A stretch of 64,000 nt of DNA from Neoarius graeffei (taxonomy: Eukaryota; Chordata; Actinopteri; Siluriformes; Ariidae), in the NCBI RefSeq assembly GCF_027579695.1, contig NC_083587.1, positions 45,129,732 to 45,193,731 of the forward strand, read 5' to 3'. Below are positions 29,693-44,040 of this stretch, piece by piece. Made by a program: the position numbers and the translations under genes. Position 1 is the first letter of the stretch; the number at the start of each line of letters is the position of its first letter. The notes beneath the pieces were generated by a model. It was given only the letters and a program-made list of their open reading frames with translations, did not search any database and was not told the DNA's origin.

Positions 29693-31294
29693 CAACCCCG
29701 ATTCCAAAAAAGTTGGGACAAAGTACAAATTGTAAATAAAAACGGAATGCAATGATGTGGACGTTTCAAAATTCCATATTTTATTCAGAATAGAACATAG
29801 ATGACATATCAAATGTTTAAACTGAGAAAATGTATCATTTAAAGAGAAAAAATAGGTGATTTTAAATTTCATGACAACAACATATCTCAAAAAAGTTGGG
29901 ACAAGGCCATGTTTACCACTGTGAGACATCCCCTTTTCTCTTTACAACAGTCTGTAAACGTCTGGGGACTGAGGAGACAAGTTGCTCAAGTTTAGGGATA
30001 GGAATGTTAACCCATTCTTGTCTAATGTAGGATTCTAGTTGCTCAACTGTCTTAGGTCTTTTTTGTCGTATCTTCCGTTTTATGATGTGCCAAATGTTTT
30101 CTATGGGTGAAAGATCTGGACTGCAGGCTGGCCAGTTCAGTACCCGGACCCTTCTTCTACGCAGCCATGATGCTGTAATTGATGCAGTATGTGGTTTGGC
30201 ATTGTCATGTTGGAAAATGCAAGGTCTTCCCTGAAAGAGACGTCGTCTGGATGGGAGCATATGTTGCTCTAGAACCTGGATATACCTTTCAGCATTGATG
30301 GTGTCTTTCCAGATGTGTAAGCTGCCCATGCCACACGCACTAATGCAACCCCATACCATCAGAGATGCAGGCTTCTGAACTGAGTGCTGATAACAACTTG
30401 GGTCGTCCTTCTCCTCTTTAGTCCGAATGACATGGCGTCCCTGATTTCCATAAAGAACTTCAAATTTTGATTCGTCTGACCACAGAACAGTTTTCCACTT
30501 TGCCACACTCCATTTTAAATGAGCCTTGGCCCAGAGAAGACGTCTGCGCTTCTGGATCATGTTTAGATACGGCTTCTTCTTTGAACTATAGAGTTTTAGC
30601 TGGCAACGGCGGATGGCACGGTGAATTGTGTTCACAGATAATGTTCTCTGGAAATATTCCTGAGCCCATTTTGTGATTCCCAATACAGAAGCATGCCTGT
30701 ATGTGCTGCAGTGCCGTCTAAGGGCCCGAAGATCACGGGCACCCAGTATGGTTTTCCAGCCTTGACCCTTATGCACAGAGATTCTTCCAGATTCTCTGAA
30801 TCTTTTGATGATATTATGCACTGTAGATCATATGTTCAAACTCTTTGCAATTTTACACTGTCGAACTCCTTTCTGATATTGCTCCACTATTTGTCGGCGC
30901 AGAATTAGGGGGATTGGTGATCCTCTTCCCATCTTTACTTCTGAGAGCCGCTGCCACTCCAAGATGCTCTTTTTATACCCAGTCATGTTAATGACCTATT
31001 GCCAATTGACCCAATGAGTTGCAATTTGGTCCTCCAGCTGTTCCTTTTTTGTACCTTTAACTTTTCCAGCCTCTTATTGCCCCTGTCCCAACTTTTTTGA
31101 GATGTGTTGCTGTCATGAAATTTCAAATGAGCCAATATTTGGCATGAAATTTCAAAATGTCTCACTTTCAACATTTGATATGTTGTCTATGTTCTACTGT
31201 GAATACAATATCAGTTTTTGAGATTTGTAAATTATTGCATTCCGTTTTTATTTACAATTTGTACTTTGTCCCAACTTTTTTGGAATCGGGGTTG
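29693..31294 (-). mobile_element. Tc1-like DD34E transposon (family a), near-intact
   Basis: Termini CAACCCCGATTCC / GGAATCGGGGTTG. The right flank is TA; the left TA has become TG. The coding region has very few breaks. Confidence 0.94.
29913..30986 (-). pseudogene. Tc1-like DD34E transposase, one visible stop
   Basis: ATG at 30986 (MTGYKK). A 3-bp loss in the S-S-S run near 30829 creates TGA. From 30821 on, 302 codons are open to the natural end GDVSQW. All catalytic landmarks are present: [29 protein letters not shown], plus the C-terminal [20 protein letters not shown]. Confidence 0.88.
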
Positions 31295-31386
31295 TACAAC
31301 AAAAAGCACTTCGCTTTAGAACTACTATTGTTTCCCCTCAAAAATTTTTCCAAAATTATTGATACCCCTAAGCAATGTTATATACA

Positions 31387-31955
31387 GTGTACACCAATCA
31401 GCCATAACATTAAAGCCACTGACAAGTGAAGTGAATAACATTTGATTATCTCATTACAGTGGCACCTGTCAAGGGGTGGGATGTATTAGACAGCAAGAGA
31501 ACAGTCAGTTCTTGAAGTTGATGTGTTGGAAGCAGGAAAAATGGGTAAGCGTAAGGATCTGAGTGATTTTGACAAGGGCCAAATTGTGATGGCTAGATGA
31601 CTGGGTCTGAGCATCTCCAAAATGGCACATCTTGTGGGGTGTTCCCGGTATGCAGTGGTTAGTACCGAACAAAAGTGGTCTAAGGAAAGACAACCAGTGA
31701 ACCAGCAACAGGGTCATGGGTGTTGAAGGTTCACTGATTTGCATGGGGCACGAAGACTAGCCCATATGGTCCAATCCCACAGAAGAGCTACTGTACCACA
31801 AACTGCTGAAAAAGTTAATGCTGGCTAAAACAAAGGTAGCAGTTTGTGCTACAGTAGCTCTTCTGTGGGATTGTACCATATGGGCTAGTCTTCGTGCCCC
31901 ATGCAAATCAGTGAACCTTCAACACCCATGACCCTGTTGCTGATTCACCGGTTGT
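31387..31955 (+). mobile_element. Tc1/mariner fragment folded back on itself
   Basis: Starts with ACACCAATCAGCCATAACAT, a known fish Tc1/mariner end, then N-terminal transposase-like sequence ([18 protein letters not shown]-like, with a stop). About 118 bp (31690-31807) are repeated in reverse complement at 31838-31953, leaving a loop of about 30 bp. The catalytic part is missing. A triplicated CATAATTCCTAGATGATG follows at 31957-32010. Confidence 0.8.
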
Positions 31956-32273
31956 CATAATTCCTAGATGATGGTCATAATTCCTAGATGATGGTCATAA
32001 TTCCTAGATGATGTTAATGCAATATTTTTTATTAAACCCCTTGATTTTAAGTCAAAAGTCTACAAATCAGTCACATCTTAATAGCTTTACTTCATGTTAT
32101 CATGGACATGAATGTTATGGCAATATTGGGCTTTCAGTGATTTCTTTGAACTGTTCTTCTTCTGTGGTGGAATGATTGTACAGCATACATCTTTAATAGA
32201 AAAAAACCAAGAATTTGTTGCACAAGTTTAAAATTATTTGGAGTTTTCTGAAACCAACACGGAGTCAAAATTA

Positions 32274-32360
32274 CAGTGGTATTTTAAAGTTTGTGAACCC
32301 TTTAAAATTTTCTATATTTCTGCATAAATATGACCTAAAGATCATCAGATGAAAAAAACT
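32274..32360 (-). mobile_element. Solo family h Tc1 terminus
   Basis: CAGTGGTATTTTAAAGTTTG...CATAAATATGACC equals the outer about 85 bp of family h and begins at the TA that splits the Sleeping-Beauty-type relic. Between it and the full copy lie about 150 bp of non-transposon DNA. Confidence 0.75.
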
Positions 32361-32513
32361 TGAGAACCCCTGAGCTAAACAATGTGAGACGAAACATAAA
32401 AAAAGAGCGACAGCAATGGATTAGTTTGTGCAATTTTTGGGAGGGGAAAAAAAGCAATCAAAACTGTCAGATATCCCTATTCTTATGGGTACATTTGGCC
32501 CCCACCAAGATAT

Positions 32514-34076
32514 AGTGGTGCTTGAAAGTTTGTGAACCCTTTAGAATTTTGTATATTTCTGCATAAATGTGACCTAAAACATCATCAGATTTTCACACAA
32601 GTCCTAAAAGTAGATAAAGAGAACCCAGTTAAACAAATGAGACAAAAATATTATACTTGGTCATTTATTTATTGAGGAAAATTATTCAATATTACATATC
32701 TGTGAGTGGCAAAAGTATGTGAACCTTTGCTTTCAGTATCTGGTGTGGCTCCCTTGTGCAGCAATAACTGCAACTAAACGATTTTGGTAACTGTTGATCA
32801 GTCCTGCACACCGGCTTGGAGGAATTTTAGCCCATTCCTCTGTACAGAACAGCTTCAACTCTGGGATGTTGGTGGATTTCCTCACATGAACTGCTTGCTT
32901 CAGGTCCTTCCCCAACATTTCGATTGGATTAAGGTCAGGACTTTGACTTGGCCATTCCAAAACATTAATTTTATTCTTCTTTAACCATTCTTTGGTAGAA
33001 CGACTTGTGTGTTTTGGGTCGTTGTCTTTTTGTATGAACCACTTTCTCTTGAGATGCAGTTCACAGACAGAAGTCCTGATTTTTTTTTCCTTTATAATTC
33101 ACTGGAATAATTCAAAATTAATTGTTCAATCAATGGTTGCAAGCTTTCTTGGCCCAGATGCAGTAAAACAGGCCCAAACTATTATACTACCACATCATGT
33201 TTCACAGATGGGATAAGATTCTTATGCTGGGATGCAGTGTCTTCCCCTTTAAACCAAAAAGTTCTACTTTAGTTTCCTCCATCCACAATATTTTACAATA
33301 GCCTTCTGACTTGACCACATGAGATTTAACAAACTTTAGATGGACAGCAATATTATTTTTGAAGAGCACTAGTTTTCCCCTTGCAACCCTGCCATGCACA
33401 TCATTTGTTGTTCAGTGTTCTCCTGATGGTGGACTTGTGAACATTAACATTATCCAATGTGAGAGAGGCCTTCAGTTGCTTACTAGTTACCCTGTGTTCC
33501 TTTGTAAACTCACAGACTCTTACAGTCCTTGTTCTTGGAGTGATCTTTGTTGGTTGATCACTCCTGAAGAGAGTAACAATGGTCTTGAACTTCCTCCATC
33601 TGTCTAACTGTGGACTGTTGGAATCCAAGCTCTTTAAAGATTTTTAATTTTTGTAAACCTTTCCAGCCTGATGATCATCAATAACTCTTTCTGATTCTCA
33701 GAAATCTTCTTTGTTTGTGCACTGATACACTTCCACAAATGTGTTGTGAGGATCAGACTTTGATAGATCCCTGTTCTTTAAATAAAACAGGATGCCCACT
33801 CACACCTGATTGTCATCCCATTGATTGAAAACACCAGACTCTAATTTCACCTTTAAATTAACTGCTACTCCTAGAGGTTCACATACTTTTGCCACTTAAT
33901 GATATGTAATATTGGATCATTTTCCTCAATAAATAAATGATTTGTTTGCCTCAATTTTTAATTGGATTCTCTATATCTACTTTTAGGACTTGTAAAACAT
34001 CAGATGTTCACACATCATATTTATGCAGAAATATAGAAAAATTTTAAAAGTTTTCACAAACTTTCAAACACTACTG
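32514..34076 (-). mobile_element. Tc1-like transposon (family h), inverted copy with a detached extra end
   Basis: Matches 20869-22464. Transposase blocks on the minus strand ([20 protein letters not shown] near 32960, [20 protein letters not shown]) are in several frames. Beyond its end, 32421-32511 repeats the DNA that flanks the 22.46-kb copy, and a second terminal piece lies at 32274-32360. It is old and broken. Confidence 0.8.
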
Positions 34077-35235
34077 TATACAAACAGGGTAAAAAAAAAG
34101 TATGCATATACCCACTTAGATTATTAATTCAGTGATACTGATAGCTCCAAAATGTCTTTTAACTTGCCAAGGCCTCTTAACTTCCTGTTAGACATCATGA
34201 TTGACTACAGCTGGCAGCTTGTTTGGCAACATAAAATGGGTTTGTTTGACAGCACTCAGTGGATTGAAAAACACACAGTACAATGGGAAAGTCCAAGGAA
34301 CTCAGTGCAGATCTGACAAAGAGAATCCTAGATTTACACTCATGAATGTCTCTTGGAGCCATTTGTAAACAACTGCAGATTCCAAGATCGGTTCAAACAA
34401 TTGCATGCAAGTACAAGTTAATGGGAGGTGTAGCCACTGTGCTGGAAGGAGAACCAAACTGTCACCCTCAGCTGAGATGGAATTGGTTTTGATAGTCAGG
34501 AACCACCAAGGTACAGGCCTGCCATAAACTGGAAGTTCTGGAACACTGTGTATAGTGAAGTGAGATTTACATCACCATGTACTGAGAAGCTGCCATCCAA
34601 GAAAGAAGCCGCTGCTCCAAAATCAGACACCTTCAAACTCGACTAAAGTGTGCAGCTGACCACATGAACAAAGAAAAAGCCTTCTTTATGGTCAGATCAG
34701 ACAAAGATTGAGCTGTTTGGCCACAATGACCAGAGGTACAGGGGAACACTATATCAACTCAGCACCAACCTCTGAATTCTTCAGCATAACCTCAAACCAT
34801 CAGAAACATGGGCACAACTGAGTGTTCCAACAGGTCAATGACACTAAATCTAACATTAAGCTTCAAACAAGTCCTAACATCAACCCTATGGAAAATATGT
34901 GGACTGTGCTTAAGTCAGGTCTGTTTCAGGAAACACACATATTCACCTGAATGCAACTAATTCTGCTAAGAAGAATAGCCAACCAGATAGCCAACCAGAA
35001 TTCTGCCAGAAGCTTGTAGATGGCTACCAAAAGTGTCTAGTCAAGGTGAAACTTGTTAAGGGACATTTCACCAAATATTAGGTGTCCTTTATGTACAATT
35101 TTAACCTTGTGTTGATTTCAGAAAACCCAAAATAAATTTGAACTTGTGGACCAGACCAAATTCTTTTTTTCTATTAAAGATGCATGTTATACAATCATTC
35201 TGCCACAGAAAAAGAACAGGTCCAAGAAATATCAT

Positions 35236-35307
<72 letters not shown>

Positions 35308-35316
35308 GTATATATA

Positions 35317-35357
<41 letters not shown>
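35236..35357 (+). repeat. (TA)n / (CA)n microsatellite
   Basis: Two long TA tracts separated by a (CA)n run and a short TATACTGTATA palindrome. Open frames across it read only Y-I dipeptides and are not genes. Confidence 0.97.
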
Positions 35358-35359
<2 letters not shown>

Positions 35360-35362
<3 letters not shown>

Positions 35363-35887
35363 TACCGTTCAAAAGTTTGGGGTCACTTTGAAATGTCCTT
35401 ATTTTTGAAAGAAAAGCACTGTTCTTTTCAATGAAGATCACTTTAAACTAATCAGAAATACACTCCATACATTGCTAATGTGGTAAATGACTATTCTAGC
35501 TGCAAATGTCTGGTTTTTGGTGCAATATCTCCATAGGTGTATAGAGGCCCATTTCCAGCAACTCTCACTCCAGTGTTCTAATGGTACAATGTGTTTGCTC
35601 ATTGCCTCAGAAGGCTAATGGATGATTAGAAAACCCTTGTACAATCATGTTAGCACAGCTGAAAACAGTTTAGCTCTTTAGAGAAGCTATAAAACTGACC
35701 TTCCTTTGAGCAGATTGAGGTTCTGGAGCATCACATTTGTGGGGTCGATTAAATGCTCAAAATGGCCAGAAAAATGTCTCGACTATATTTTCTATTCATT
35801 TTACAACTTATGGTGGTAAATAAAAGTGTGACTTTTCATGGAAAACACAAAATTGTCTGGGTGACCCCAAACTTTTGAACAGTAGTG
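35360..35887. mobile_element. Tc1-type MITE
   Basis: Inverted ends CACTACCGTTCAAAAGTTTG / CAAACTTTTGAACAGTAGTG with GGGGTCAC inside each. 528 bp, no coding sequence, TA at the right. It was inserted in or next to the TA microsatellite. Confidence 0.88.
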
Positions 35888-35889
35888 TA

Positions 35890-36287
35890 TATATATAATC
35901 ATGCATGTTTATCTAGAAATTATAACTCTATAGAGAACGACCTTTATCCCCATCAATACTAGGGTTCCCTATCTGGGATATAATTATATAGTTTCTAGAA
36001 GAAATTCTGGAGAAAAATCAGGATTTTTTTTAATTTTTATTTTTTAATAATCACAAAGATGTACGAACCTTAATGAGAGTCAAAGCTTTATGGCTCAATA
36101 TTTTAAAATTACAGAAATACTGGATTAAACATGAATGTACGAAGCAGATTTACTGTGTTATTTTCTGTGAGCATGTTTGTATTTGTATCTATACATGTGT
36201 GAGGGACGGAAAGTTGCCCTGCCCACACTGCACCGTCCTGTTGAAAGATAGGGCTTTGGGTGTTTTAAGGAGATAAACATACCAAGC

Positions 36288-36318
<31 letters not shown>

Positions 36319-37660
36319 ACACACACACAAGCCCACACACATACACTTACTGTACATGCAAGAATAAAAATGCATTTACACACACACACAAATTAAATCT
36401 CCAGTAATAGTGGAATACTGTATATAAATACTGTACATAAACGATTCCATCAATCAAAATACAAGTAATTATGAAAAACTGAAAAATTTCAAGTAAAACT
36501 GAAATTTGCTTGATAAAGCTTTTCCTGCCCTTTTCTGATCGATATTGGCAGTTTAATACATTATACACATGAACGTGTGCTGCTAAAAAACAAAATGTCT
36601 CATATTTCCTGCTATTTTCCCTCATAATTAAACCGATTCCCTGTGTAATTTAATTGACATAAAATTAAGCAGCATTTTTCTATAACCCTGTCAAGTGACT
36701 GTCCATGCTGAAGTAATGTTTCTTTGAATGTTCAAATGTTTGCTAAAATATTGAAATGACTTTTAATCATCACTTCCATCCCTCCACATCCTCAGTGAAA
36801 TCTTAGTCTCATCCAAAACACAATTTTAAATTAATCAGCTATTCATTTATAATAATAATAATAATAATAATCTACAGATTTTCTGCAGAACATCCAAATA
36901 AAATGAATGAAGAACGTATCCTTTAGATTGTGTATCTCATCTACAGTATAAAGTACATTATTTAGCTTTACACTGATACAAAAAAAAATTATATCTGTTT
37001 TATATTTCCTGTGTCATAAAAGCAATCACATTACTGGCTGTATAAGTTAGACATTTCCATTATATATTCTTTATTCTTTTTACTGACATTTCTTTTTACA
37101 CACAATCAGACTATTTCTCGAAGCAAAATCGCTGAAACCAATAAAACAATAAGCTTACCTGATCAATGATCAAATTTGTTAGCTCTCACTTCATTTGCTT
37201 ACTTCAGACTCCAGTGAGGCAGGATGCAACTCAACCGAAGACGTTTCCATGACGTTAGAGCTGAGATAAGGGTGAAGACAGCTTTGAAAGAAAACTGGAC
37301 TATCTTTTTGTATGCATACAGTAAATACTACAGTGAGTACAGGGCATTTCTGCAGGTACACTCCACTATTGCACCACTATTTCGCATCAGGTATCATTTC
37401 ACAGAGTCTGATAAACAAAGATAAGAATGTCCAAAATGAGAAATAAGAATGTACAATTAGGCAATTTTGCCACTGAAATTGTTTTACAATAAACGTGAGG
37501 AAAAACAGACACTCAATTTAAAAACTTGTCTCAAGTTTATAATCTTCCCAACTGATTACAGTAGCTCTTCCAGAAACATGGTTTTCCCCCTTTCTTTTTG
37601 CTCATAGTATCTGTCTTAGGGTTGTTAAAAATCTATACAAATAAATTGTATGATTATTAT
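35890..37660. other. Intergenic AT-rich DNA with a C-tract and (CA)n at about 36287-36328
   Basis: No conserved frame or transposon end was recognised. A homopolymer C tract of about 18 bp runs into a (CA)n microsatellite, and an (ATA)n run lies near 36850. Confidence 0.5.
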
Positions 37661-37662
37661 AC

Positions 37663-37745
37663 AGTGGGTCGTGTAGTAGTTAGCACCATTGCCTCATAGC
37701 AAGGAGGTTCTGGGTTCGAGCCTAGTGGCCAACAGGGGCCTTGGC
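37663..37745 (+). mobile_element. SINE head fragment
   Basis: GTGTAGTAGTTAGCACCATT...GGTTCGAGCC keeps the A- and B-box-like parts only and stops after GGGGCCTTGG. Confidence 0.7.
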
Positions 37746-37851
37746 CTCAATCACCACAAAACCTGCTATTTTACACAGTGTAAACTTTTATCCCCACTGT
37801 ATGCTGAATAATAAATAAAAGCAGCATTACATGTTCACACTCAAAGAGAAT

Positions 37852-38207
37852 GTCTCATCTCATTATCTCTAGCCGGTTTATCCTGTTCTACAGGGTCGCA
37901 GGCAAGCTGGAGCCTATCCCAGCTGACTATGGGCGAAAGGCGAGGTACACCCTGGACAAGTCGCCAGGTCATCACAGGGCTGACACATAGACACAGACAA
38001 CCATTCACACCTACGGTCAATTTAGAGTCACCAGTTAACCTAACCTGCATGTCTTTGGACTGTGGGGGAAACTGGAGCACCCGGAGGAAACCCACACAGA
38101 CAAGGAAAGAACATGCAAACTCTTCACAGAAAGGCCCTCGCCAGCCACGGGGCTCGAACCCAGGACCTTCTTGCTGTGAGGCAACAGTGCTAACCACTAT
38201 ACCACCC
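37852..38207 (-). mobile_element. tRNA-derived SINE, family A, inverted
   Basis: CTCATCTCATTATCTCTAGC tail at the left, head ending ACTATACCACC at the right. The GTGAGTGTGAATG unit of the body is shorter by about 12 bp than in other copies. Confidence 0.9.
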
Positions 38208-38298
38208 ACTTATCAGAGATATACTTAATAAAGTTACACATAAGTATACTTGGCTTATACTGAAAAGTATATAGAAAAGTCTAAGTATATTAAGCTTA

Positions 38299-38428
38299 AG
38301 CCCTGTGATGACCTGGCGACTTGTCCAGGGTGTACCCCGCCTTTCGCCCGTAGTCAGCTGGGATAGGCTCCAGCTTGCCTGCGACCCTGTAGAACAGGAT
38401 AAAGCGGCTAGAGATAATGAGATGAGAT
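38299..38428 (+). mobile_element. Family A SINE, 5'-truncated
   Basis: Starts at AGCCCTGTGATGACCTGGCG in the body and ends with GATAATGAGATGAGATA. The tRNA head is missing, as expected when reverse transcription stops early. Confidence 0.88.
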
Positions 38429-39129
38429 ATGTTTCAGTGTACTTGCCCTGTCGTTGCGCTTATCCTTTTGATAGTAGCCTATAAAATACTTATTTTTCAC
38501 ACATATTGGCTTCTTTGTGATATACGGCAGCATGTTTTAAATTACATCTTTTAAACCTACATGTACCATAAGTTTGTGGTCAGCTCTGGGGTGGAATAGC
38601 TTAAGAGTAAACAGTGTTGGAACTTAAACTTATCTTTTATGTACATAGTGTTATTAACCCACAAAGAGACAGATAAACATTTCTCTTATTTTATTTGCCA
38701 ACAAATTTGAAAACAAAGGTGAGAACATTGTGATAGACTTGAATCATACTGGCTGTCTTTATACGCCATCACCAAAATACATCTGAACTTAAGGTACAAA
38801 ACACTTAAGTTGTCTACTGGTAGTGTGCATGAGGTAAGGGTTTGGGCTAGAAAACTAATAGTATACCTAGAAGGGTAATTGCAGTATACTTCAAAACTAA
38901 AAAGTGGACTAGATGTATATAACCAGTAACTAATACTATATTTCCAGTATGCTATAAAGTATATTCTTATAAACTAAAAAGTGGACTAGAAGTGTGTAAC
39001 AAGTAAACCAACAGTATATTTCCAGTATACTATCAAGTATGCTTTTGTAAACTAAAGAGTGGACTAGAAGTATGGAACTAGTAAACTATTAGTATATAAG
39101 TTTACTTGTGGTATACTAGTTGTATACTC

Positions 39130-39492
39130 GGGCGGCACGGTGGTGTAGTGGTTAGCGCTGCCGCCTCACAGCAAGAAGGTCCGGGTTCGAGCCCCGTGGC
39201 TGGCGAGGGCCTTTCTGTGTGGAGTTTGCATGTTGTCCGCATGGGTTTCCTCCGGGTGCTCTGGTTTCCCCCACAGTCCAAAGACATGCAGGTTAGGTTA
39301 ACTGGTGACTCTAAATTGACCGTAGGTGTGAATGTGAGTGTGGATGGTTGTCTGTGTCTATGTGTCAGCCCTGTGATGACCTGGCGACTTGTCCAGGGTG
39401 TACCCCGCCTTTCGCCCGTAGTCAGCTGGGATAGGCTCCAGCTTGCCTGCGACCCTGTAGAACAGGATAAAGCGGCTACAGATAATGAGATG
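39130..39492 (+). mobile_element. tRNA-derived SINE, family A, with 12-bp target duplication
   Basis: Complete copy. AGTTGTATACTC is duplicated at 39118-39129 and 39493-39504. The target lies inside the TATAC-rich repeat. Confidence 0.95.
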
Positions 39493-40083
39493 AGTTGTAT
39501 ACTCAAAGTTTACTTCTCTTAGACTTAAAGTATACTTTTTATAAACTAAAAGTGGGCCAATTTAGTCCCAAGAAATATTAGATTAGTTTACTTCCAAGTA
39601 TACTGTAAGTACATTGATATCAGTATACTTGGTACACAAAAGTATACTTAAGGAAATATACTTTAACTTTACTTAAGTATACTTCTTTTTGATAAGGGCA
39701 CTCCGGAGGCTTTTTGGAACCTGCCCGAATAAGCTGGTCTCTTCATTGCTTCTCTAAAAGTTTTAATTAAAACCCAATTGTTTCTGGAAACAATTTAATT
39801 TTACATGAGCATTTAAGTAAAAACACTCATGTAGAAATACACTCACCATCCACTTTACGAGGAACATCTGTACAACTACACATGCATGCAGTTATCTAAT
39901 CAGCCAAATCATGTGGCAACAGGGAAATGAAGGGGGGGGGTCATGCAGATACAAGTCAAGAGCTTCAGTTAATATTCACATAAAACATCAAAATGAAAAA
40001 AAAAAAACCCTGTGATCTCAAAGTGTGACTTTCTTTCACTGTGGCATGGGTGTTAGTTTGAGCCAGATGGTCTGGTTTGAGTA

Positions 40084-41707
<1,624 letters not shown>

Positions 41708-42177
41708 TATTTCAGAAACTGCTGATCTCCTGGGGTTTTCACACACAACAGTCTTTAGAGTTTACCCAGAATGGTGCGAAAAAACAAAAAACATTAAGTG
41801 AGTGACAGTTCTGTGGGTGGAAACAAACACTTTGTTGATAAGAGAGGTCAGAGGAAAATGGCCAGATTGGATTGAGCTGCCGGAAGGATATAGTAACTCA
41901 TATAATCACCCTGTATAACTGTGGTGAGCAGAAAAGCATCTCAACATGCATAAAACATCAAACCCTGAGGTGGATGGGACACAATGACAGAAGACCACAC
42001 TGGGTTCTACTCCTGTCAACCAAGAACAATAATCTGAAGCCATCATGGGTACAGATAGTTTAAGATTAAAGGGGAAAAACTCATCACCTGGTCTTTTTTT
42101 CCCCCCCAACTGGCTAAAACTGTTGAAAAATTTCTCAAATTGCCATCTACTGGATAAAATCATACCAAACCTTGCAA

Positions 42178-42931
42178 TAGTGTTGTTGTACTTGAGGCCA
42201 GTCTCAAGAGCACTTTTTGAAGGTCTCGGTCTCAGACACAGAGGACTCAGGATTTTATTTCAAGACCACAACTGTGGGGATTTCACTAAATTGCCTGTGC
42301 ATTGTCTGATTTATTTGTGAACATCGTTATTCTGATTGGATGTAAATTTTCCTGCTTCGAATGCAACCAGTAACGTGACTCAACAGTGGGGTAGTGGTTA
42401 GCACTGTTGCCTCACAGCAAGAAGGTTCTGGGTTCAAGCCCAGCAGCTGATAGAGGCCTTTTTGTGTGGAGTTTGCATGTTCTCCCCGTGCTCCGGTTTC
42501 CCCCACAGTCCAAAGACATGCAGTACGATTAACATGGGGCAGCCATGACCTGAGGTTGGGCTGAAGTGCCCTTGACCAAGGCACCGAACCCCCAACTGCT
42601 CCCCAGGCGCTGTAGCATAGCTGCCCACTGCTCTCTGTATGTGTGCTCATTGCTCACTTGCATGTGCATGTGTCTGTTCACTGCTTCAGATGGGTTAAAT
42701 GCAGAGGAGGAATTTCACTGTGCTTAAGTCTGTGCTTAAGTGTATATGCGATAAATAAAAGGTTTCTTGCTTCATAATTTGAAATTTTTCTTCCTGTTAA
42801 CGGCCATCACCCATCCCCACCCCACTTCACAGACACTGGTCTGGACTCGGTCTCGCCCTGCCTTGGTCTTGACTTGATCTCAACCCCTCAAAAGCTTGGT
42901 CTCGGTTGAGGTGGTCTTGATTACAACACTA
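42178..42931. mobile_element. hAT-like non-autonomous element with 8-bp duplication, split by a SINE
   Basis: Ends TAGTGTTGTTGTACTTGAGG / GGTGGTCTTGATTACAACACTA are inverted. CCTTGCAA is duplicated exactly at 42170-42177 and 42932-42939. A family B SINE takes up the middle. The element proper is about 370 bp. Confidence 0.72.
42383..42768 (+). mobile_element. tRNA-derived SINE, family B
   Basis: Head CAGTGGGGTAGTGGTTAGCA with B-box GGTTCAAGCCC. Body AGTGCCCTTGACCAAGGCAC and ATGGGTTAAATGCAGAGGAG, ending GCGATAAATAAAAGG. Confidence 0.88.
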
Positions 42932-42939
42932 CCTTGCAA

Positions 42940-44040
42940 GGCCAGTGCTGAAAGTTGAGTCAACTGTTTAGTACTTCTCTAAATCATGACTTTTTTTTTT
43001 TTAAAGCTAGACGGCCTTTCGATTTCATAAAATCGGTGAAATTCAGTTCCCTCTGAAATTTGGTCATTGTGATAAATGTTTATTTCCGTAACATCTCACA
43101 AAATATCAGGCCAGTCTGTGGCTGGGAAGTTATTTAATTTGAGGGGATTCCTGAGCAAATAATGTGCATGAAATCACTCGCTTCGCGCAGTCAAGCAGAC
43201 AGAGGAAGTCCGATGTACACATGTGCAGGTTTACCTTCTTCTTCTCTTGGGTTTTACAGCAGCTGGCATCCACAGTGTTGCATTACTGCCATCTACAGGT
43301 TTACCTTGACCGTGCACTGACAGTTCCATCATTCTGTTGTTAAACGAACAGCTGATCACACCAAGGTGCTCGCTGAGTGCCGATATTTATTAGTTTGGTC
43401 CTGCGTTTCCTTTCCTTCACAACATATCTTTTCTTTTCGCTTTCCATTACTGTAGTTGGTCTTTCACTTTCATTTGCATCCTCCATTTTTCTCTCCTGTT
43501 TCAAATTTGTATCCCACAGTACCTTGCGCGAACAGGGAAAGCCCAGCACGTCATGCATGACACACTATGTTGAATTGCATCATGGTGAAGCAGGAAAAAA
43601 ATAGAAGAGAATTTAGGGCCACGTGGCTCTAAATTCATTAATTGTTCTGTTAAAAAAAAAACTAATAAAATTGGAAGTCTGTGATTCAAATTCAGTGGCT
43701 TTCAGTCCACTAAACAAAAATAATTAGGTATCAGGGAAAATTCTTTTTATGATCTACACTTGAAAAATCTGAAAGGTGGTCTACTTTAAATGACAAAAGT
43801 TAACACCAGAGATGGGCTGCCCACCTCCCCCAGCAAGTCTGTGAAATTTCAAATATATGGTGATCGAGCTCATTCACAGGAGTTTATGCGATTTCCCCAC
43901 CCTGCCCCCTGTCAGTCTTTGCCCACTTTTTTTAAAAGCATTTTTCAAAATTATGAAGTAAGCAGAGTTCGGTTGATCTGGGTGTGAAGTTATACTTTAA
44001 CACAAAACTCCAAAAATGAATTTCATTCAAAATAACAACA
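42940..44040. other. Unassigned DNA, probably old repeat
   Basis: Contains CTAGACGGCCTTTCGATTTC and TTCTTCTTCTCTTGGG / TTGCATTACTGCCATCTAC, which look like transposon-end debris. No frame or clear inverted ends were found. Confidence 0.4.

Larger units (their letters stand above)
32096..35232 (+). mobile_element. Sleeping-Beauty-type Tc1 relic, split by another Tc1
   Basis: The left part (32096-32273) and right part (34077-35232) each align with the element at 323-1936, including MGKSKELSADL-like coding near 34283. They are separated exactly at a TA by family h Tc1 material. The outer terminal bases are lost; the right side runs into a (TA)n tract. Confidence 0.8.
38218..39690. repeat. Divergent tandem repeats rich in AGTATACT, hosting two SINE copies
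   Basis: Repeated imperfect units contain AAACTAAAAAGTGGACTAGA and stretches such as CCAGTATACTATCAAGTAT. They recur near 38890, 38970, 39050 and 39540. The palindromic TATAC/GTATA core recurs dozens of times. No coding sequence. Confidence 0.7.

Noticed and set aside
35101-35441. Open frames of Y-I repeats on both strands
   Set aside because: Translations of the (TA)n microsatellite.
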